A DNA stretch of 64,000 nucleotides from Streptomyces viridochromogenes DSM 40736 (GCF_000158955.1 NZ_GG657757.1:7020580-7084579), one strand, 5' to 3'. Shown: positions 42,996-52,178, counted from the first letter of the stretch. Numbers and translations are program-made. The notes: generated by a model from the sequence alone, not told the origin.

Positions 42996-43691
42996 GTGCG
43001 CATGCGACCACTGACCCTCGTCGTGACCTGCTCGGCCGCCCTGCTCACCGCCGGAGTACTCCCCGCGGCCGCCACCGGCGCCCCCTCACCGACATCCGCA
43101 CAGGAGGGCACGGTCAGCGCGGCCGACCTGCTCGCCAAGGTGACGGGCTGCTCGCAGCTCTCCAACGGCAAGTACCGGACGGACGAGGAGACTTCTGCCA
43201 CGATCCCCGTGTGCGGCAAGAACGGCGCGGTGTTCTGGAAGGCCGACATGGACATCGACTGCGACGGCCAACGCACCTCGAAGTGCAACGAGGACACCGA
43301 CCCCTGGTACCAGGACGACACGGCGTTCCACCAGTCCAACGGCAAGCCGCTGAAGGCCGATTCACTGCCGTACGTCGTGGTGCCCAGTTCCAGCAGCATC
43401 TGGAACTACTCCGCTGCCGGCATCAAGGGCGGCGGCGTGGTCGCCGTGATCTACAACAACAAGGTCGAGTACGCCGTCGTCGGCGACACCGGCCCCACGA
43501 AGATCATCGGCGAGGCCTCGTACGCCACCGCGAAGGCTCTCGGCATCGACCCGGACCCGGAGTCCGGCGGAACCGACTCCGGGGTGACCTACATCCTGTT
43601 CAAGAACTCCCAGGTCTCCCCCCTTGAGAACCACAACGCGGCGGTCACCCTCGGCGACCGCCTCGCTCAGCAGTTCCTGCGGGACAACTGA
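42996..43691 (+). CDS. secreted GH75 chitosanase
   Basis: A 231-residue GH75 endo-chitosanase. Sec signal RPLTLVVTCSAALLTAGVLP; mature blocks AVFWKADMDIDCDGQRT (catalytic Asp region), QDDTAFHQSNGKPLKADSLP, VVAVIYNNKVEYAVVGDTGP and IIGEASYATAKALGIDPDPE (Glu region). GTG 42996 is chosen because AGAAGG lies 9 bases before; ATG 43002 is the alternative. A palindrome next to the promoter suggests substrate induction by chito-oligosaccharides. It is monocistronic, upstream of an unrelated phosphotransferase gene on the other strand. Confidence 0.92.
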   Translation: MRMRPLTLVVTCSAALLTAGVLPAAATGAPSPTSAQEGTVSAADLLAKVTGCSQLSNGKYRTDEETSATIPVCGKNGAVFWKADMDIDCDGQRTSKCNEDTDPWYQDDTAFHQSNGKPLKADSLPYVVVPSSSSIWNYSAAGIKGGGVVAVIYNNKVEYAVVGDTGPTKIIGEASYATAKALGIDPDPESGGTDSGVTYILFKNSQVSPLENHNAAVTLGDRLAQQFLRDN

Positions 43692-43727
43692 CCGCCGGAG
43701 CCTGGGAGGACCTGCTGGATGCCGACG

Positions 43728-44699
43728 CTATGTGTCGAGCGCGGCGACCAGCAGGGCGATCGCGGCCAGGTCCGGTGCGTCGCGCAGGAAGGTGACGGCC
43801 TGGCGGCCGGCGAACTCGCGGTGCGCGTCGGTCACGGCGGGGTCGACGGCCGTCTCGGCCTGCACATGGATGTAGTTCAGGTCCGTGGCGAACAGCATCG
43901 AGAACGACTCCGGGCCCGTGATGACGGCCGGGCCCCCGGCCTCGCGGTAGGCCCGGGCCAGGCGCCGGGCGGATGCGATGTTCACGTCGTTGCCGCCCGA
44001 CCAGACGTACAGGGCACGCGCGAACTCGCGTTCTGCCGAGACGGGCCCCGCGTTGTCCCAGTCGAGCAGGACCGGCCCGTCCGGGCCGACCAGGACGTTC
44101 TGGGGCTGGAGGTCGAGGTGCGAGGTCACCAGGCCGCTCGGCGCTGACGGTGTCACCCAGTGGGCCAGTTGCGGCGCGGACGTGGCGGCAAAGCGGGCGA
44201 GCTCCTGAGACCAGGGCAGGCCGGCGTCCCGCACCTTCTTGAGCACGTCCTCCCACTCGGCGTCGTCCGGGCACCGCTCGTACCAGTCGCTCGGCGCCTC
44301 GACGGTGCCCTCACCGGCCCGGTGCAGCAGGGCCATGGTCCGGCCGAACCAGTCCAGGATCTCCGGGTCGGACGCGTCCGCCTTCGCGCCCTCGACCCAG
44401 TCGTACAGCTTCACGTACGACCCGCCCGGGGAGCCGGGAAGCGTGACGTGCGCGCCGTGCCGGTCGGGGTGGAGCCGGGGCGAGGCGATGCCCAGGTCCG
44501 CCGCGGCGTCCCGTAACGCGGCCTCGCGGCCGACCTGCGTCTCGTCGCAGCCGAAGAGGAGTTCCTTCACGGCCCACGCGTGCCCGTTCCCGGAGAGCTT
44601 CCAGATCTGGCCCAGGGCGCCCCGGGTCACCGGGGTCATGGTCCAGGGGCCGGGGCCGAGCGCGTAGACCTCCGCTATCCGGTCCGCCGTGTCACGCAT
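43728..44699 (-). CDS. phosphotransferase-family (APH-like) protein
   Basis: A 323-residue aminoglycoside phosphotransferase/choline kinase-fold enzyme. The N-lobe has AWAVKELLFGCDE with the ATP-binding Lys; the catalytic loop is SHLDLQPQNVLV (Brenner motif, Asp and Asn), and VLLDWDNAGP is the DxD metal-binding segment. Substrate cannot be named; genomic homologues are usually of unknown specificity. It overlaps the TetR gene at its start by 8 bases, so the two form an operon with the regulator first. Confidence 0.83.
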   Translation of the reverse strand: MRDTADRIAEVYALGPGPWTMTPVTRGALGQIWKLSGNGHAWAVKELLFGCDETQVGREAALRDAAADLGIASPRLHPDRHGAHVTLPGSPGGSYVKLYDWVEGAKADASDPEILDWFGRTMALLHRAGEGTVEAPSDWYERCPDDAEWEDVLKKVRDAGLPWSQELARFAATSAPQLAHWVTPSAPSGLVTSHLDLQPQNVLVGPDGPVLLDWDNAGPVSAEREFARALYVWSGGNDVNIASARRLARAYREAGGPAVITGPESFSMLFATDLNYIHVQAETAVDPAVTDAHREFAGRQAVTFLRDAPDLAAIALLVAALDT

Positions 44700-45282
44700 G
44701 AGTCGTCCCCTTCTCGCCGGGCCAGTTCTGAAGCAGTACGTGCAGGGCGTCGATCGCCCGGTCCCAGGACGCCTGTACGTCACGGGGTGCGCCGAAGGCA
44801 CCGGTGGACTCCAGGGCGCAGTAGCCGTGGAAGGTGCTGCGCAGCAGCCGCACGGCGTCGGTGAGGTCGGGTTCCTCCAGGCCGTAGGCGCGGAGCATGC
44901 CGTAGGTGACGTCGGCCGTGCGGCGCATCGCGGGGGAGTCGGTGGCGAGGGCCTGGTCGACGGGGATCTGGGTCGCCGCGTACCGCCCGGGGTGTTCCAG
45001 GGCGTAGGCCCGGTAGGCCCCGGCGAAGGCGGCCAGGGCTTCCTTACCGGCTTCCCGTCCTTCGACCGCCGCCGCGATCCGGTCGATCATCTCGCCGCCC
45101 GCGAGGAGGGCCAGGCGGGTGCGCAGGTCCTGGAGGTTCCTGACGTGCGAGTAGAGACTCGCGTCCTTGACCCCGAAGCGGCGGGCCAGGGCGGACAGGG
45201 TGACGTGCTCGAAACCGGCCTCGTCAGCGAGGTCGGCCGCGGCGGCGACGAGACGGTCGGGGGTGAGGCCGGCTCTGGGCAT
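44692..45282 (-). CDS. TetR-family transcriptional regulator
   Basis: A 196-residue TetR regulator. Helix-turn-helix at residues about 6-50: DRLVAAAADLADEAGFEHVT and ARRFGVKDASLYSHVRNLQD. The C-terminal domain (TYGMLRAYGLEEPDLTDAVR, RSTFHGYCALESTGAFG) is of the WHG type. It overlaps the phosphotransferase gene and probably controls it. ATG 45282 starts MPRAGLTP. Upstream lies a fragment of another gene rather than a promoter of clear shape. Confidence 0.87.
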   Translation of the reverse strand: MPRAGLTPDRLVAAAADLADEAGFEHVTLSALARRFGVKDASLYSHVRNLQDLRTRLALLAGGEMIDRIAAAVEGREAGKEALAAFAGAYRAYALEHPGRYAATQIPVDQALATDSPAMRRTADVTYGMLRAYGLEEPDLTDAVRLLRSTFHGYCALESTGAFGAPRDVQASWDRAIDALHVLLQNWPGEKGTTHA

Positions 45283-45295
45283 GGGGGGCTTGGGG

Positions 45296-45477
45296 TCACC
45301 TCTCGAACGGGGCCATGTCGCCTGCGAAGCAGCGGACGGGCTCCCGAGTGGAGGCCCACAGGCGCGCCGTGTGATCGTAAACCGCCGGTTCCGCGCCCGC
45401 CGCCGCTTCCCACCACGCTGTGAGAGGCTCCGCTTCAAAGCCCTCCTCGACGCCGTGTCCGTCCCGTCGCAGATGCC
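45296..45477 (-). pseudogene. 3' fragment of an unidentified gene
   Basis: The minus-strand frame ending at 45296 encodes EGFEAEPLTAWWEAAAGAEP, AVYDHTARLWASTREPVRCF and AGDMAPFER. Composition and codon use are coding-like but there is no start: the frame meets the sphingomyelinase stop at 45478. It therefore looks like the C-terminus of a deleted gene. Family unknown. Confidence 0.35.
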
Positions 45478-46797
45478 TCAGCGGATCGGTGCGTACACCA
45501 CCCCCAGCTTGTCGATCTCGTCGCCGGCGCGGCCCGTGAATCCGGCGATCTGCCGGCCCGCCGGGGCCGTGAAGGTCTTCGCGTCGGAGGTGGCCGTACC
45601 GGTGGACAGCGTGCGTCCCTTGTCGGTGGTGAAGGTCGCCGAGAACAGCCGGGTGCGGCCGTCCTTCTGGCCCTGTGTCAGCTTCACCGAGGTCAGGTGC
45701 TCGCCCGCCGTCAGGGTGAGGGACGCCGCCGTGCCGCCCGTGCCCCCGTGGGTCAGGACCGTGCCGCCGTCGTGGGTCAGGGAGACCGCGTCCAGCCGGG
45801 CGCCGCCGCGCAGGGTGAGGGTGCGGGGAGCTGGGGTCGCCGGCAGGTCGTCGGCGTCGTTGAAGGCCGTGCCGTGCGGGCCGCCGAAGAAGTCGCTCGC
45901 GCGCAGCGAGGAGTCCAGGGTGTAGGAGAAGTCGACCGTGTGCGGGAAGTGGTCGGACAGGTTGCCGCCCGCGGAGTCCAGGAAGGACGCCCAGTCGTTG
46001 TGGTAGCGCGTGGCGTTCAGGTTCACCAGCTTGCTGCCCCGGTAGAGGATCTTGTCCACGACCTCGCAGTCGTCCGTGGGCGCCGTGGTGGGGCAGACGA
46101 GAGGGGCACCGCCCTGGGCCGGGGGCGTTCCGCCCTTCACCCGCTGGACCCAGGCGTCGGTCAGGCCGTTCTCGCTCAGCAGCGTGCGGATGTTGTCGCC
46201 GCTCCGCGTGTACCGCGTGTTCGTGTCGCCCATGACGATGATCGCGTTGCCCGCGGAGTTCGCCTGGATGAAGTCGGAGAGCTGCTCGACGTTGGCCCGG
46301 CGGGCGGCGAGCGCGTCGGCCGTGTCGTCCGCGTTGGTGTGCACGTTGTAGAGGTCCACGTAGACGCCCTCGGCCAGCCGCACCCGCGCCAGCGAGAAGC
46401 CCTTCGGGGTGAGGCAGTTGGTGCCGGTGCACTTGCTCCACTTCACCCGCTGGAAGTCCTCGAAGGGATGGTCCGAGAGGGTGTTGAGGCCGTCGCCGAA
46501 GGGGACGCCGCCGCTGGTCGCGGTGCGGTGGGCGTGGTCGTCGCCCGCGTACAGGGCGGCGTGGTAGTTGAAGTCCTCCTGCACGTTGACGATGTCGTAC
46601 GCCCCGAGGCGCGGGGAGATCAGCGGGGTGTTCTTCTCGGGATGTCCGGAGCTCAGGCCCTCGGGCAGGCCCGCGACGTTGTAGGTGAGGACGCTGAAGG
46701 AGCCGGAGTCCGCTGCGGCGGCGGGTGCGGCGGAGGTGGCTGCGAGGCCTGTGCAGGCGAGGGCGGTGGCCACGAGGGTGCCGATCAGTCTCTTCAT
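45478..46797 (-). CDS. secreted sphingomyelinase C-like phosphodiesterase
   Basis: A 439-residue protein. Sec signal (RLIGTLVATALACTGLAA) then a DNase I-like fold: FSVLTYNVAGLPEG, IVNVQEDFNYHAALYAGDDH (Mg-binding Glu), VDLYNVHTNADDT, AIIVMGDTNTRYTRSGD (Asp, Asn) and NLSDHFPHTVDFSY (terminal Asp-His). This matches bacterial neutral sphingomyelinases. Residues about 310-430 form a C-terminal lectin-like beta-domain (TLRGGARLDAVSLTHDGGTV, KTFTAPAGRQIAGFTGRAGD) of jacalin type. It is a predicted extracellular phosphodiesterase of sphingomyelin or other phospholipids. Confidence 0.86.
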   Translation of the reverse strand: MKRLIGTLVATALACTGLAATSAAPAAAADSGSFSVLTYNVAGLPEGLSSGHPEKNTPLISPRLGAYDIVNVQEDFNYHAALYAGDDHAHRTATSGGVPFGDGLNTLSDHPFEDFQRVKWSKCTGTNCLTPKGFSLARVRLAEGVYVDLYNVHTNADDTADALAARRANVEQLSDFIQANSAGNAIIVMGDTNTRYTRSGDNIRTLLSENGLTDAWVQRVKGGTPPAQGGAPLVCPTTAPTDDCEVVDKILYRGSKLVNLNATRYHNDWASFLDSAGGNLSDHFPHTVDFSYTLDSSLRASDFFGGPHGTAFNDADDLPATPAPRTLTLRGGARLDAVSLTHDGGTVLTHGGTGGTAASLTLTAGEHLTSVKLTQGQKDGRTRLFSATFTTDKGRTLSTGTATSDAKTFTAPAGRQIAGFTGRAGDEIDKLGVVYAPIR

Positions 46798-46928
46798 GGG
46801 GGGTGTCTTCCGGTCGGGGGGCGAGCGGACGGAAAGGCGAACGGATGAAAAGTGAACGGTGCTCAGGTTCGGGCCAACGCCTGTGGGACGCAAGGGGGTT
46901 CGGGAGAACAGTGGGAGACGCGCCGACG

Positions 46929-47696
46929 TCAGGGGTGACGCAGCAGGTTCAGGTCCGAGCCCCAGGAGTCGAGGACCTCGTCGTGCCCGGCCGCCCGCGC
47001 CGCCTCCTCGACCTCGGCGAAGAGCGCGCGCTGGGTGTGCGGATCCCCGTCGGCCAGCAGGCGGCGCACGACGGGCAGCAGCCGCTCCGCGTCCCACCGC
47101 CTCTCGCCCAGCGGGGTCCGCTCCAGCTCCCACTGGAGGTACTTGTTGTACGGCCGGACGCGGCGGTGCAGCGCGAAGAGCACCTCCAGGGCGTACGGGA
47201 CGGACTCGGCGGCGTCCAGGTGGCCCATGGCGGGGTGGCCGTCGCGGTAGCTCTTCAGGGAGCGGTAGGTCTGGTTGACGTAGGCGTCGAGCCAGCCGTC
47301 GACGGCGGCCCGGGCCTCCTCGGCGCCCAGCGTCCGCTTCTCGTCGAGGATCCGGGCGACGGTCCCGCCGAGGCGGTCGAGCAGCAGCTCGGCGTGGACG
47401 TAGGAGTACCGCGCGAAGCTGTCGGGGCGGCCGGGCATGCCGCGGGTGCGGAACTCCGCCAGCGGGATCACCACGAGGTCGAGGTGGGCCGAGCGGAAGC
47501 GGTCCAGCTCGGTCAGGGCGGTGGCGGTCTCGTCCCTGACGATGACGTGCAGGTCGTAGTCGGAGTGGACGGTCGGCATGCCCTCGTGGACACGGGAGCC
47601 GCTGAGGACCAGCCCGGCGACGCCGGGGTCCGCGGCCGCCCGTGCGGTGAAGGCGGCCAGGGTGTCCTCGGGGGTGCCGCCCAGGACGATGTGCAT
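46929..47696 (-). CDS. nucleotidyltransferase domain protein
   Basis: A 255-residue Pol-beta-superfamily nucleotidyltransferase. The fingerprint GSRVHEGMPTVHSDYDLHVIV has the GS motif and the two Asp of DYDLHV; LDLVVIPLAEF provides the third. Helical C-terminal domain RAAVDGWLDAYVNQTYRSLK and YALEVLFALHRRVRPYNKYL resembles HEPN-like or DUF4037 partners. ATG 47696 follows AGGAGAG. Possible roles include an antibiotic-modifying or tRNA-like nucleotidyltransferase; nothing nearby helps. Confidence 0.82.
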   Translation of the reverse strand: MHIVLGGTPEDTLAAFTARAAADPGVAGLVLSGSRVHEGMPTVHSDYDLHVIVRDETATALTELDRFRSAHLDLVVIPLAEFRTRGMPGRPDSFARYSYVHAELLLDRLGGTVARILDEKRTLGAEEARAAVDGWLDAYVNQTYRSLKSYRDGHPAMGHLDAAESVPYALEVLFALHRRVRPYNKYLQWELERTPLGERRWDAERLLPVVRRLLADGDPHTQRALFAEVEEAARAAGHDEVLDSWGSDLNLLRHP

Positions 47697-48052
47697 GGTG
47701 ATCTCTCCTGCGGAAACGTCACGGAAAGCGGGTTCGTTTCGCGTCTGCGGTGTCCGGGACACCGCGCAGAGAGATCACCTCACGCGAGTGACGCTACCCC
47801 TTCCGCGTGCCTCTCGGTAGCGCTTTTCCCGCGCCCCGCACGCCAGTTGGCGGCATGTCCGGTCGCCGTCCCCGGCCGCCGCGGGAGCCGTAAAGTTGCC
47901 GGGAGCCGGGAGCCGGGAGCCGGGAGCCGGGAGCCGGGAGCCGGGAGCCGGGAGCCGGGAGCCGGGAGCCAGGGAGCTCGAGAGCAGGGAGGCGGGGGAG
48001 GGCGCATGGTGCGGGCAGGGCGCACGGTGGATTGCCGGGCGGTGCGGGCGGT
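47697..48052. other. region between the nucleotidyltransferase and MFS genes
   Basis: About 355 bases, containing the nucleotidyltransferase promoter at the left and a heptanucleotide tandem repeat just before the MFS gene. No further coding sequence is seen. Confidence 0.5.
47898..47970 (+). repeat. GCCGGGA heptanucleotide tandem repeat
   Basis: About ten exact head-to-tail copies of GCCGGGA, 82-155 bases upstream of the MFS start codon at 48053. A change in copy number would alter spacing of any promoter there, or the reading frame of an upstream start. Confidence 0.95.
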
Positions 48053-49420
48053 ATGACGTACGAGGCGGCGCGGAGCGAGGAGGACTCCGGCGGAAACTCT
48101 CCGGGGGACGCGGCCGGCTACGGCGGAAACCCCCTGACGGACGCGGCCGACGATGGCGGCGGCACTCCGGCGGGCGCGTCCGGCGACGGCTTACGTGGCC
48201 CCCGGCCGCTGTGGCGGCAACGGGACTTCGGGATCTTCTGGGCCGCGCAGACGCTCTCCGTGCTCGGCGACTCCTTCGCCCTGATCGCCCTGCCCCTGCT
48301 GGTCCTGGAGGCCACGGGCTCGGTCGCGCGGATGGGGTTGCTGACGGCGGTGGGCGGCGCGGCGTCGGTCGTGGCGGCGGTGTTCGCCGGGGCGGTCGTG
48401 GACCGGGTGGACCGGCGCCGGCTGCTGATCGTGTGCGACCTGGTGCGCATGGGCCTGTACGGGGCGATCCCGCTGGTGTGGCTGTTCGGCCCGCAGATCT
48501 GGCTGCTGTACGTGGTGCTGCCGCTCTGCGAGGCCGTCGGCATGCTGTTCGCGGTGGGCTACGTCACCGTCGTGCGCGGCCTGGTCGGCACCGAGCGGCT
48601 CACCGAGGCCAACGGGCGGCTGGGCGCCACCGCCGCCGCTGCGGGCGTCCTCGGGCCGCTGTGCGCGGGGCTGGTCGCCGCATGGTCCGGCCCGGCCGCG
48701 GCCGTGGGCGTCGACGCGGCCAGCTTCGGGGTGTCGGCCACGTGCCTGTTCTTCGTACGGTTCCGCACGCGTACGGCAGGCGACGAGCGGACGGGCGAGC
48801 GCCAGGGACTGTGGCGGGACCTGCGCACCGGCGTCGCCTTCCTCCGCGGCCATCCGGTGCTGCGCTCGCTGACCGTCCTGCTGTTCGTGTTCAGCTTCCT
48901 CACGCTCGGCCTGAACGACCTGGTCATCTACCACCTCAAGCACGACCTCGGCCACGACGACGGCACGGTCGGCACCGTCATGGCGCTCGGCGCGCTGGGC
49001 ACCATCACCGGTGCGCTGCTGGTGGCCCGGATCCGCCGGCGGCTCGGCTTCGGGCCGACGTGGACCGGGGCGGTCGCGGTGTGCGGGCTCGCCTTCGCCG
49101 GTCTCGGCTGGGCCCGTGACGTGCCGGTCGTCGCCGCCCTGAGCGCCGCCTTCCTGGCCTGCGTCGGCGTGGCAGGCACCTGCTCGATGTCACTCCGTCA
49201 GGAGGTCACCCCGGAACATCTCCTGGGCCGGGTCACCTCCGCCTTCTGGACCCTGCACTACGCGGCCGCCCCCGCCGGCGCGGCCCTCCTCACCTGGGCC
49301 GCAGAGGAACAGGGCACGGCTCCCGTCGCCCTGGCCGCCGGAGCGATGTGTGTCCTGCTCGCCGTGACCGCCCTGTTCACCCCGATCCGCGGGTCGGGCC
49401 GCGGCCGGAAACCGGTCTGA
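48053..49420 (+). CDS. MFS transporter
   Basis: A 455-residue transporter with 12 predicted membrane helices after a 55-residue Gly/Asp-rich cytoplasmic tail. The domain starts LWRQRDFGIFWAAQTLSVLG and DSFALIALPLLVLEATGS, typical of drug-exporter-like MFS families; AGAVVDRVDRRRLLIVCD is the loop 2-3 motif A (GxxxDRxGRR type). ATG 48053 is preferred; GTG or ATG further upstream would add low-complexity sequence. Substrate unknown. It precedes the DevS-like kinase gene by about 75 bases on the same strand. Confidence 0.85.
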   Translation: MTYEAARSEEDSGGNSPGDAAGYGGNPLTDAADDGGGTPAGASGDGLRGPRPLWRQRDFGIFWAAQTLSVLGDSFALIALPLLVLEATGSVARMGLLTAVGGAASVVAAVFAGAVVDRVDRRRLLIVCDLVRMGLYGAIPLVWLFGPQIWLLYVVLPLCEAVGMLFAVGYVTVVRGLVGTERLTEANGRLGATAAAAGVLGPLCAGLVAAWSGPAAAVGVDAASFGVSATCLFFVRFRTRTAGDERTGERQGLWRDLRTGVAFLRGHPVLRSLTVLLFVFSFLTLGLNDLVIYHLKHDLGHDDGTVGTVMALGALGTITGALLVARIRRRLGFGPTWTGAVAVCGLAFAGLGWARDVPVVAALSAAFLACVGVAGTCSMSLRQEVTPEHLLGRVTSAFWTLHYAAAPAGAALLTWAAEEQGTAPVALAAGAMCVLLAVTALFTPIRGSGRGRKPV

Positions 49421-49495
49421 CCAGGCCACCGCCCACTATCGTGAGCAGAGAAGGCGCCCACCCGGTGCGTCCGCGGGAACCGGTCGGAGGAGACG

Positions 49496-51229
49496 ATGAG
49501 CGGGGAACGGCCCGGGCGATCCGAGCAGCACCTGCCCAAGCTGCGGCTGGACGAGCTGCTGGACGAACTCCAGGCGCGGATCGACGCGGCGCGAGGCGCC
49601 CAGGGCCGGGTGCACAGCCTGCTGGAGGCGGTGCTGTCGGTCGGCCGGGAGCTGGATCTCGCCCAGGTCCTGCGGCGTATCGTCGAGGCGGCCGTGGTGC
49701 TCGTGGACGCCGAGTACGGGGCACTGGGCGTCATCGGCGACGACCGGATGCTCTCCGAGTTCCACACCGTCGGCGTCAGCGAGGAGCAGCGGGCCCGAAT
49801 CGGAGACCTGCCCAGCGGGCACGGCATCCTGGGCGAGCTGATCCGGCACCCGGAGCCGCTGCGCCTCGCGGAGATCTCCGAGCACTCGGCCTCCTACGGC
49901 TTCCCGCCCCACCACCCGCCGATGCACTCGTTCCTGGGCGTGCCCATCCGGGCCCGCGACCGCGTGTTCGGCAACCTCTACCTCACCGAGAAGCGCGGCG
50001 CGGCGGAGTTCGACGCCGAGGACGAGTCGGTGCTGTCCACCCTCGCGGTGGCGGCGGGCGTGGCGATCGAGAACGCCCGCATGTACGAGGAGACGCGGTT
50101 GCGCGAGCGGTGGCTGGGGGCGAGTTCCGAGGTCACGCGCGCTCTGCTGTCGGGCGCTCCGGGCACGGACGTCCTGGAACTGATCGTGGAGCGGGCGCGG
50201 CAGATCACCGACGCCGACGTCGGGATGATCGCCGAGCGGGTGCCGGAGGAGAACGCCCTGAGGCCGCTGCTCGCCGTCGGAGAGGGCGCGGAGCGGCGCA
50301 GTGGCCTGGTGATGTCCGGGCAGGACGGGTTCGTCAACGACGTGCTGACGACGGCGGAGCCGGTGGTGAGCGCCGACGTCCGGGAGGACCCGCGGACCAG
50401 CCGGGACGCGCCGCAGTGGGCCGGGCTCGGGCCCGTCGTGGGAGTGCCGCTGGAGGCCGGCGGCAAGGCCGGGGGAGTGCTGCTGCTGGGGCGCGCGGCG
50501 GGCCGTACGCCGTTCACCGACTCCGACACGCGCCCCCTGCTCGGGTTCGCCGGGCAGGCGGCCCTGGCGCTGGAGCTGGCCGAACGACGCCGGGACGCCG
50601 AGCAGATCGCGCTGCTGCGGGACCGCGACCGGATCGCCCGCGACCTGCACGACCTGGCCATCCAGCGACTGTTCGCGGCGGGGATGACACTGCAGAGCAC
50701 CCAGCGTTTCGTCGAGCATCCGGAGGGCGTGAAGCGGCTCTCGCGGACCGTGGACGACCTGGACGAGACCATCAAGATCATCCGTTCCACGATCTTCGGA
50801 CTGCGCGTGCAGGGCGGTCGTACAGGGGAGGGCGGCGGCCTGCGCGCCCGGGTGTCGGACGCGGTCACGGCGGCCACCTCGTCCCTGGGCTTCGCTCCCG
50901 CGGTACGGATCGAGGGGCTGGTCGACACGGACGTGCCGGGCGATGTCGCCGATCACGCGCTCGCGGTGCTCGGCGAGGCGCTGAGCAACACGGCCCGGCA
51001 CGCCGGGGCGCGCTCCGTCGACGTGTACCTGCGGTACGCGCAGGGCGAGTTGACACTGACCGTGACCGACGACGGACGCGGGATCCCAGCGGGCACCGCG
51101 CGCAGCGGGCTGAAGAACATGGAGGAGCGGGCCGTGGCCCTCGGCGGTGACCTCCGGCTCGGCGAGCGCCCGGAGGGCGGCGGCACCCGGGTGGTGTGGC
51201 GGGTGCCGGTGCGGCCCGGGACGGGGTGA
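49496..51229 (+). CDS. GAF-GAF sensor histidine kinase, DevS/OsdK-like
   Basis: A 577-residue kinase. GAF1 (residues about 58-198) holds HHPPMHSFLGVPIRARDRVF, with His residues that correspond to the heme-binding region of mycobacterial DevS/DosT; GAF2 spans about 222-367. The HisKA_3 dimerisation domain has the phospho-acceptor His385 in IARDLHDLAIQRLFAAGM, and the HATPase domain has the N box EALSNTARHAGA and TDDGRGIPAG. This layout is that of oxygen/redox sensors. ATG 49496 follows GGAGGAGAC. It converges on the response-regulator gene, and S. coelicolor has a comparable OsdK/OsdR pair. Confidence 0.88.
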   Translation: MSGERPGRSEQHLPKLRLDELLDELQARIDAARGAQGRVHSLLEAVLSVGRELDLAQVLRRIVEAAVVLVDAEYGALGVIGDDRMLSEFHTVGVSEEQRARIGDLPSGHGILGELIRHPEPLRLAEISEHSASYGFPPHHPPMHSFLGVPIRARDRVFGNLYLTEKRGAAEFDAEDESVLSTLAVAAGVAIENARMYEETRLRERWLGASSEVTRALLSGAPGTDVLELIVERARQITDADVGMIAERVPEENALRPLLAVGEGAERRSGLVMSGQDGFVNDVLTTAEPVVSADVREDPRTSRDAPQWAGLGPVVGVPLEAGGKAGGVLLLGRAAGRTPFTDSDTRPLLGFAGQAALALELAERRRDAEQIALLRDRDRIARDLHDLAIQRLFAAGMTLQSTQRFVEHPEGVKRLSRTVDDLDETIKIIRSTIFGLRVQGGRTGEGGGLRARVSDAVTAATSSLGFAPAVRIEGLVDTDVPGDVADHALAVLGEALSNTARHAGARSVDVYLRYAQGELTLTVTDDGRGIPAGTARSGLKNMEERAVALGGDLRLGERPEGGGTRVVWRVPVRPGTG

Positions 51230-51232
51230 GCG

Positions 51233-51248
51233 CCGCCTTTCCGGCGGT
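51233..51248. terminator. weak hairpin between the convergent kinase and regulator genes
   Basis: CCGCC-TTTCC-GGCGG stem-loop a few bases after the kinase stop codon. It is short, so its role is uncertain. The remaining bases to 51388 show no other structure. Confidence 0.35.
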
Positions 51249-51388
51249 CGGGGCAGCGGACCGGGCGCTCGGCCCCGGGCGGCTGGTGCTGTGACGCGGG
51301 GACCGGGGGCTGGATGGGGGGCCGCATGCTGAGCGGAGGGTGGCGGGGCGCGGGGGGTGTCGGGGGCCGGTGCGGGTGGCGGTCGGGG

Positions 51389-52090
51389 TCAGTGGGTGGG
51401 GCGTTCACTCGGTCCGGGGCGCTCCAGCTGGGATGCGAGGACCGCGGCCTGGACGCGGCGCTGTACGCCGAGTTTGGCCAGCAGCCGCGAGATGTGGTTC
51501 TTGACCGTCTTCTCGGACAGATAGAGCTTCTTGCCGATCTCGCGGTTGGTCAGCCCGTCCCCGATCAGGGCGAGAATCTCCCGCTCGCGCGGGGACAGGC
51601 TCGCCAGCTCCGGGGCGAGGCCCGGTTCCTCGGCCGGGTCGGCGCGCAGCGAGCGCATCAGCCGGGCCGTGGTCTCCGGGTCGAGCATGGACCGCCCCGA
51701 GGCGACGGTGCGCACCGCCGAGACCAGGTCGGAGCCCCTGATCTGTTTGAGCACGTACCCCGAGGCCCCGGCCATGATGGCGTCGAGCAGGGCCTCCTCG
51801 TCGTCGAAGGAGGTCAGCATCAGACAGGCCAGCTCGGGCATCCGGCTGCGCAGCTCCCGGCAGACGGTGATCCCGTCCCCGTCCGGCAGGCGTACGTCGA
51901 GCACGGCGACATCGGGACGGAGCGCGGGGCCCCGGACGAGCGCGTGCTCGACGTTCTCGGCGTCCCCGACCACCGAGATGTCCGCCTCGGCGTCCAGCAG
52001 ATCGGCCAGACCGCGGCGCACCACCTCGTGGTCGTCGAGCAGAAAGACCCGGATCGGGTGCTCCTCGGTGAAGGCGCGCGGCTCGGTCAT
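51389..52090 (-). CDS. NarL/LuxR-family response regulator, DevR/OsdR-like
   Basis: A 233-residue regulator. Receiver domain: RVFLLDDHEVVRRGLADLL, the phosphorylated Asp65 in VAVLDVRLPDGDG, LTSFDDEEALLDAIMAGASG with Lys in YVLKQIRGSD. LuxR HTH at residues about 160-220: LASLSPREREILALIGDGLT and SEKTVKNHISRLLAKLGVQR. The protein matches the DevR/DosR type and pairs with the convergent kinase. ATG 52090 follows GGGATCGAG. A palindrome sits 89-102 bases upstream, which suggests autoregulation. Confidence 0.9.
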   Translation of the reverse strand: MTEPRAFTEEHPIRVFLLDDHEVVRRGLADLLDAEADISVVGDAENVEHALVRGPALRPDVAVLDVRLPDGDGITVCRELRSRMPELACLMLTSFDDEEALLDAIMAGASGYVLKQIRGSDLVSAVRTVASGRSMLDPETTARLMRSLRADPAEEPGLAPELASLSPREREILALIGDGLTNREIGKKLYLSEKTVKNHISRLLAKLGVQRRVQAAVLASQLERPGPSERPTH

Positions 52091-52178
52091 CTCGATCCCT
52101 CGTTCCCCGGAACGCCGGAAGGACGGACGGCGCACCGCCCGTGACAACGATCATCACGTGCGGTCAACGGAAGCACTA

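Noticed and set aside
44692..45438. TetR frame extended upstream to 45438
   Set aside because: Extra residues are arginine-rich shadow sequence; ATG 45282 matches the family start.
47898..47970. Repeat considered as a CRISPR or replication iteron
   Set aside because: Units are seven bases without spacers and there are no replication genes nearby.
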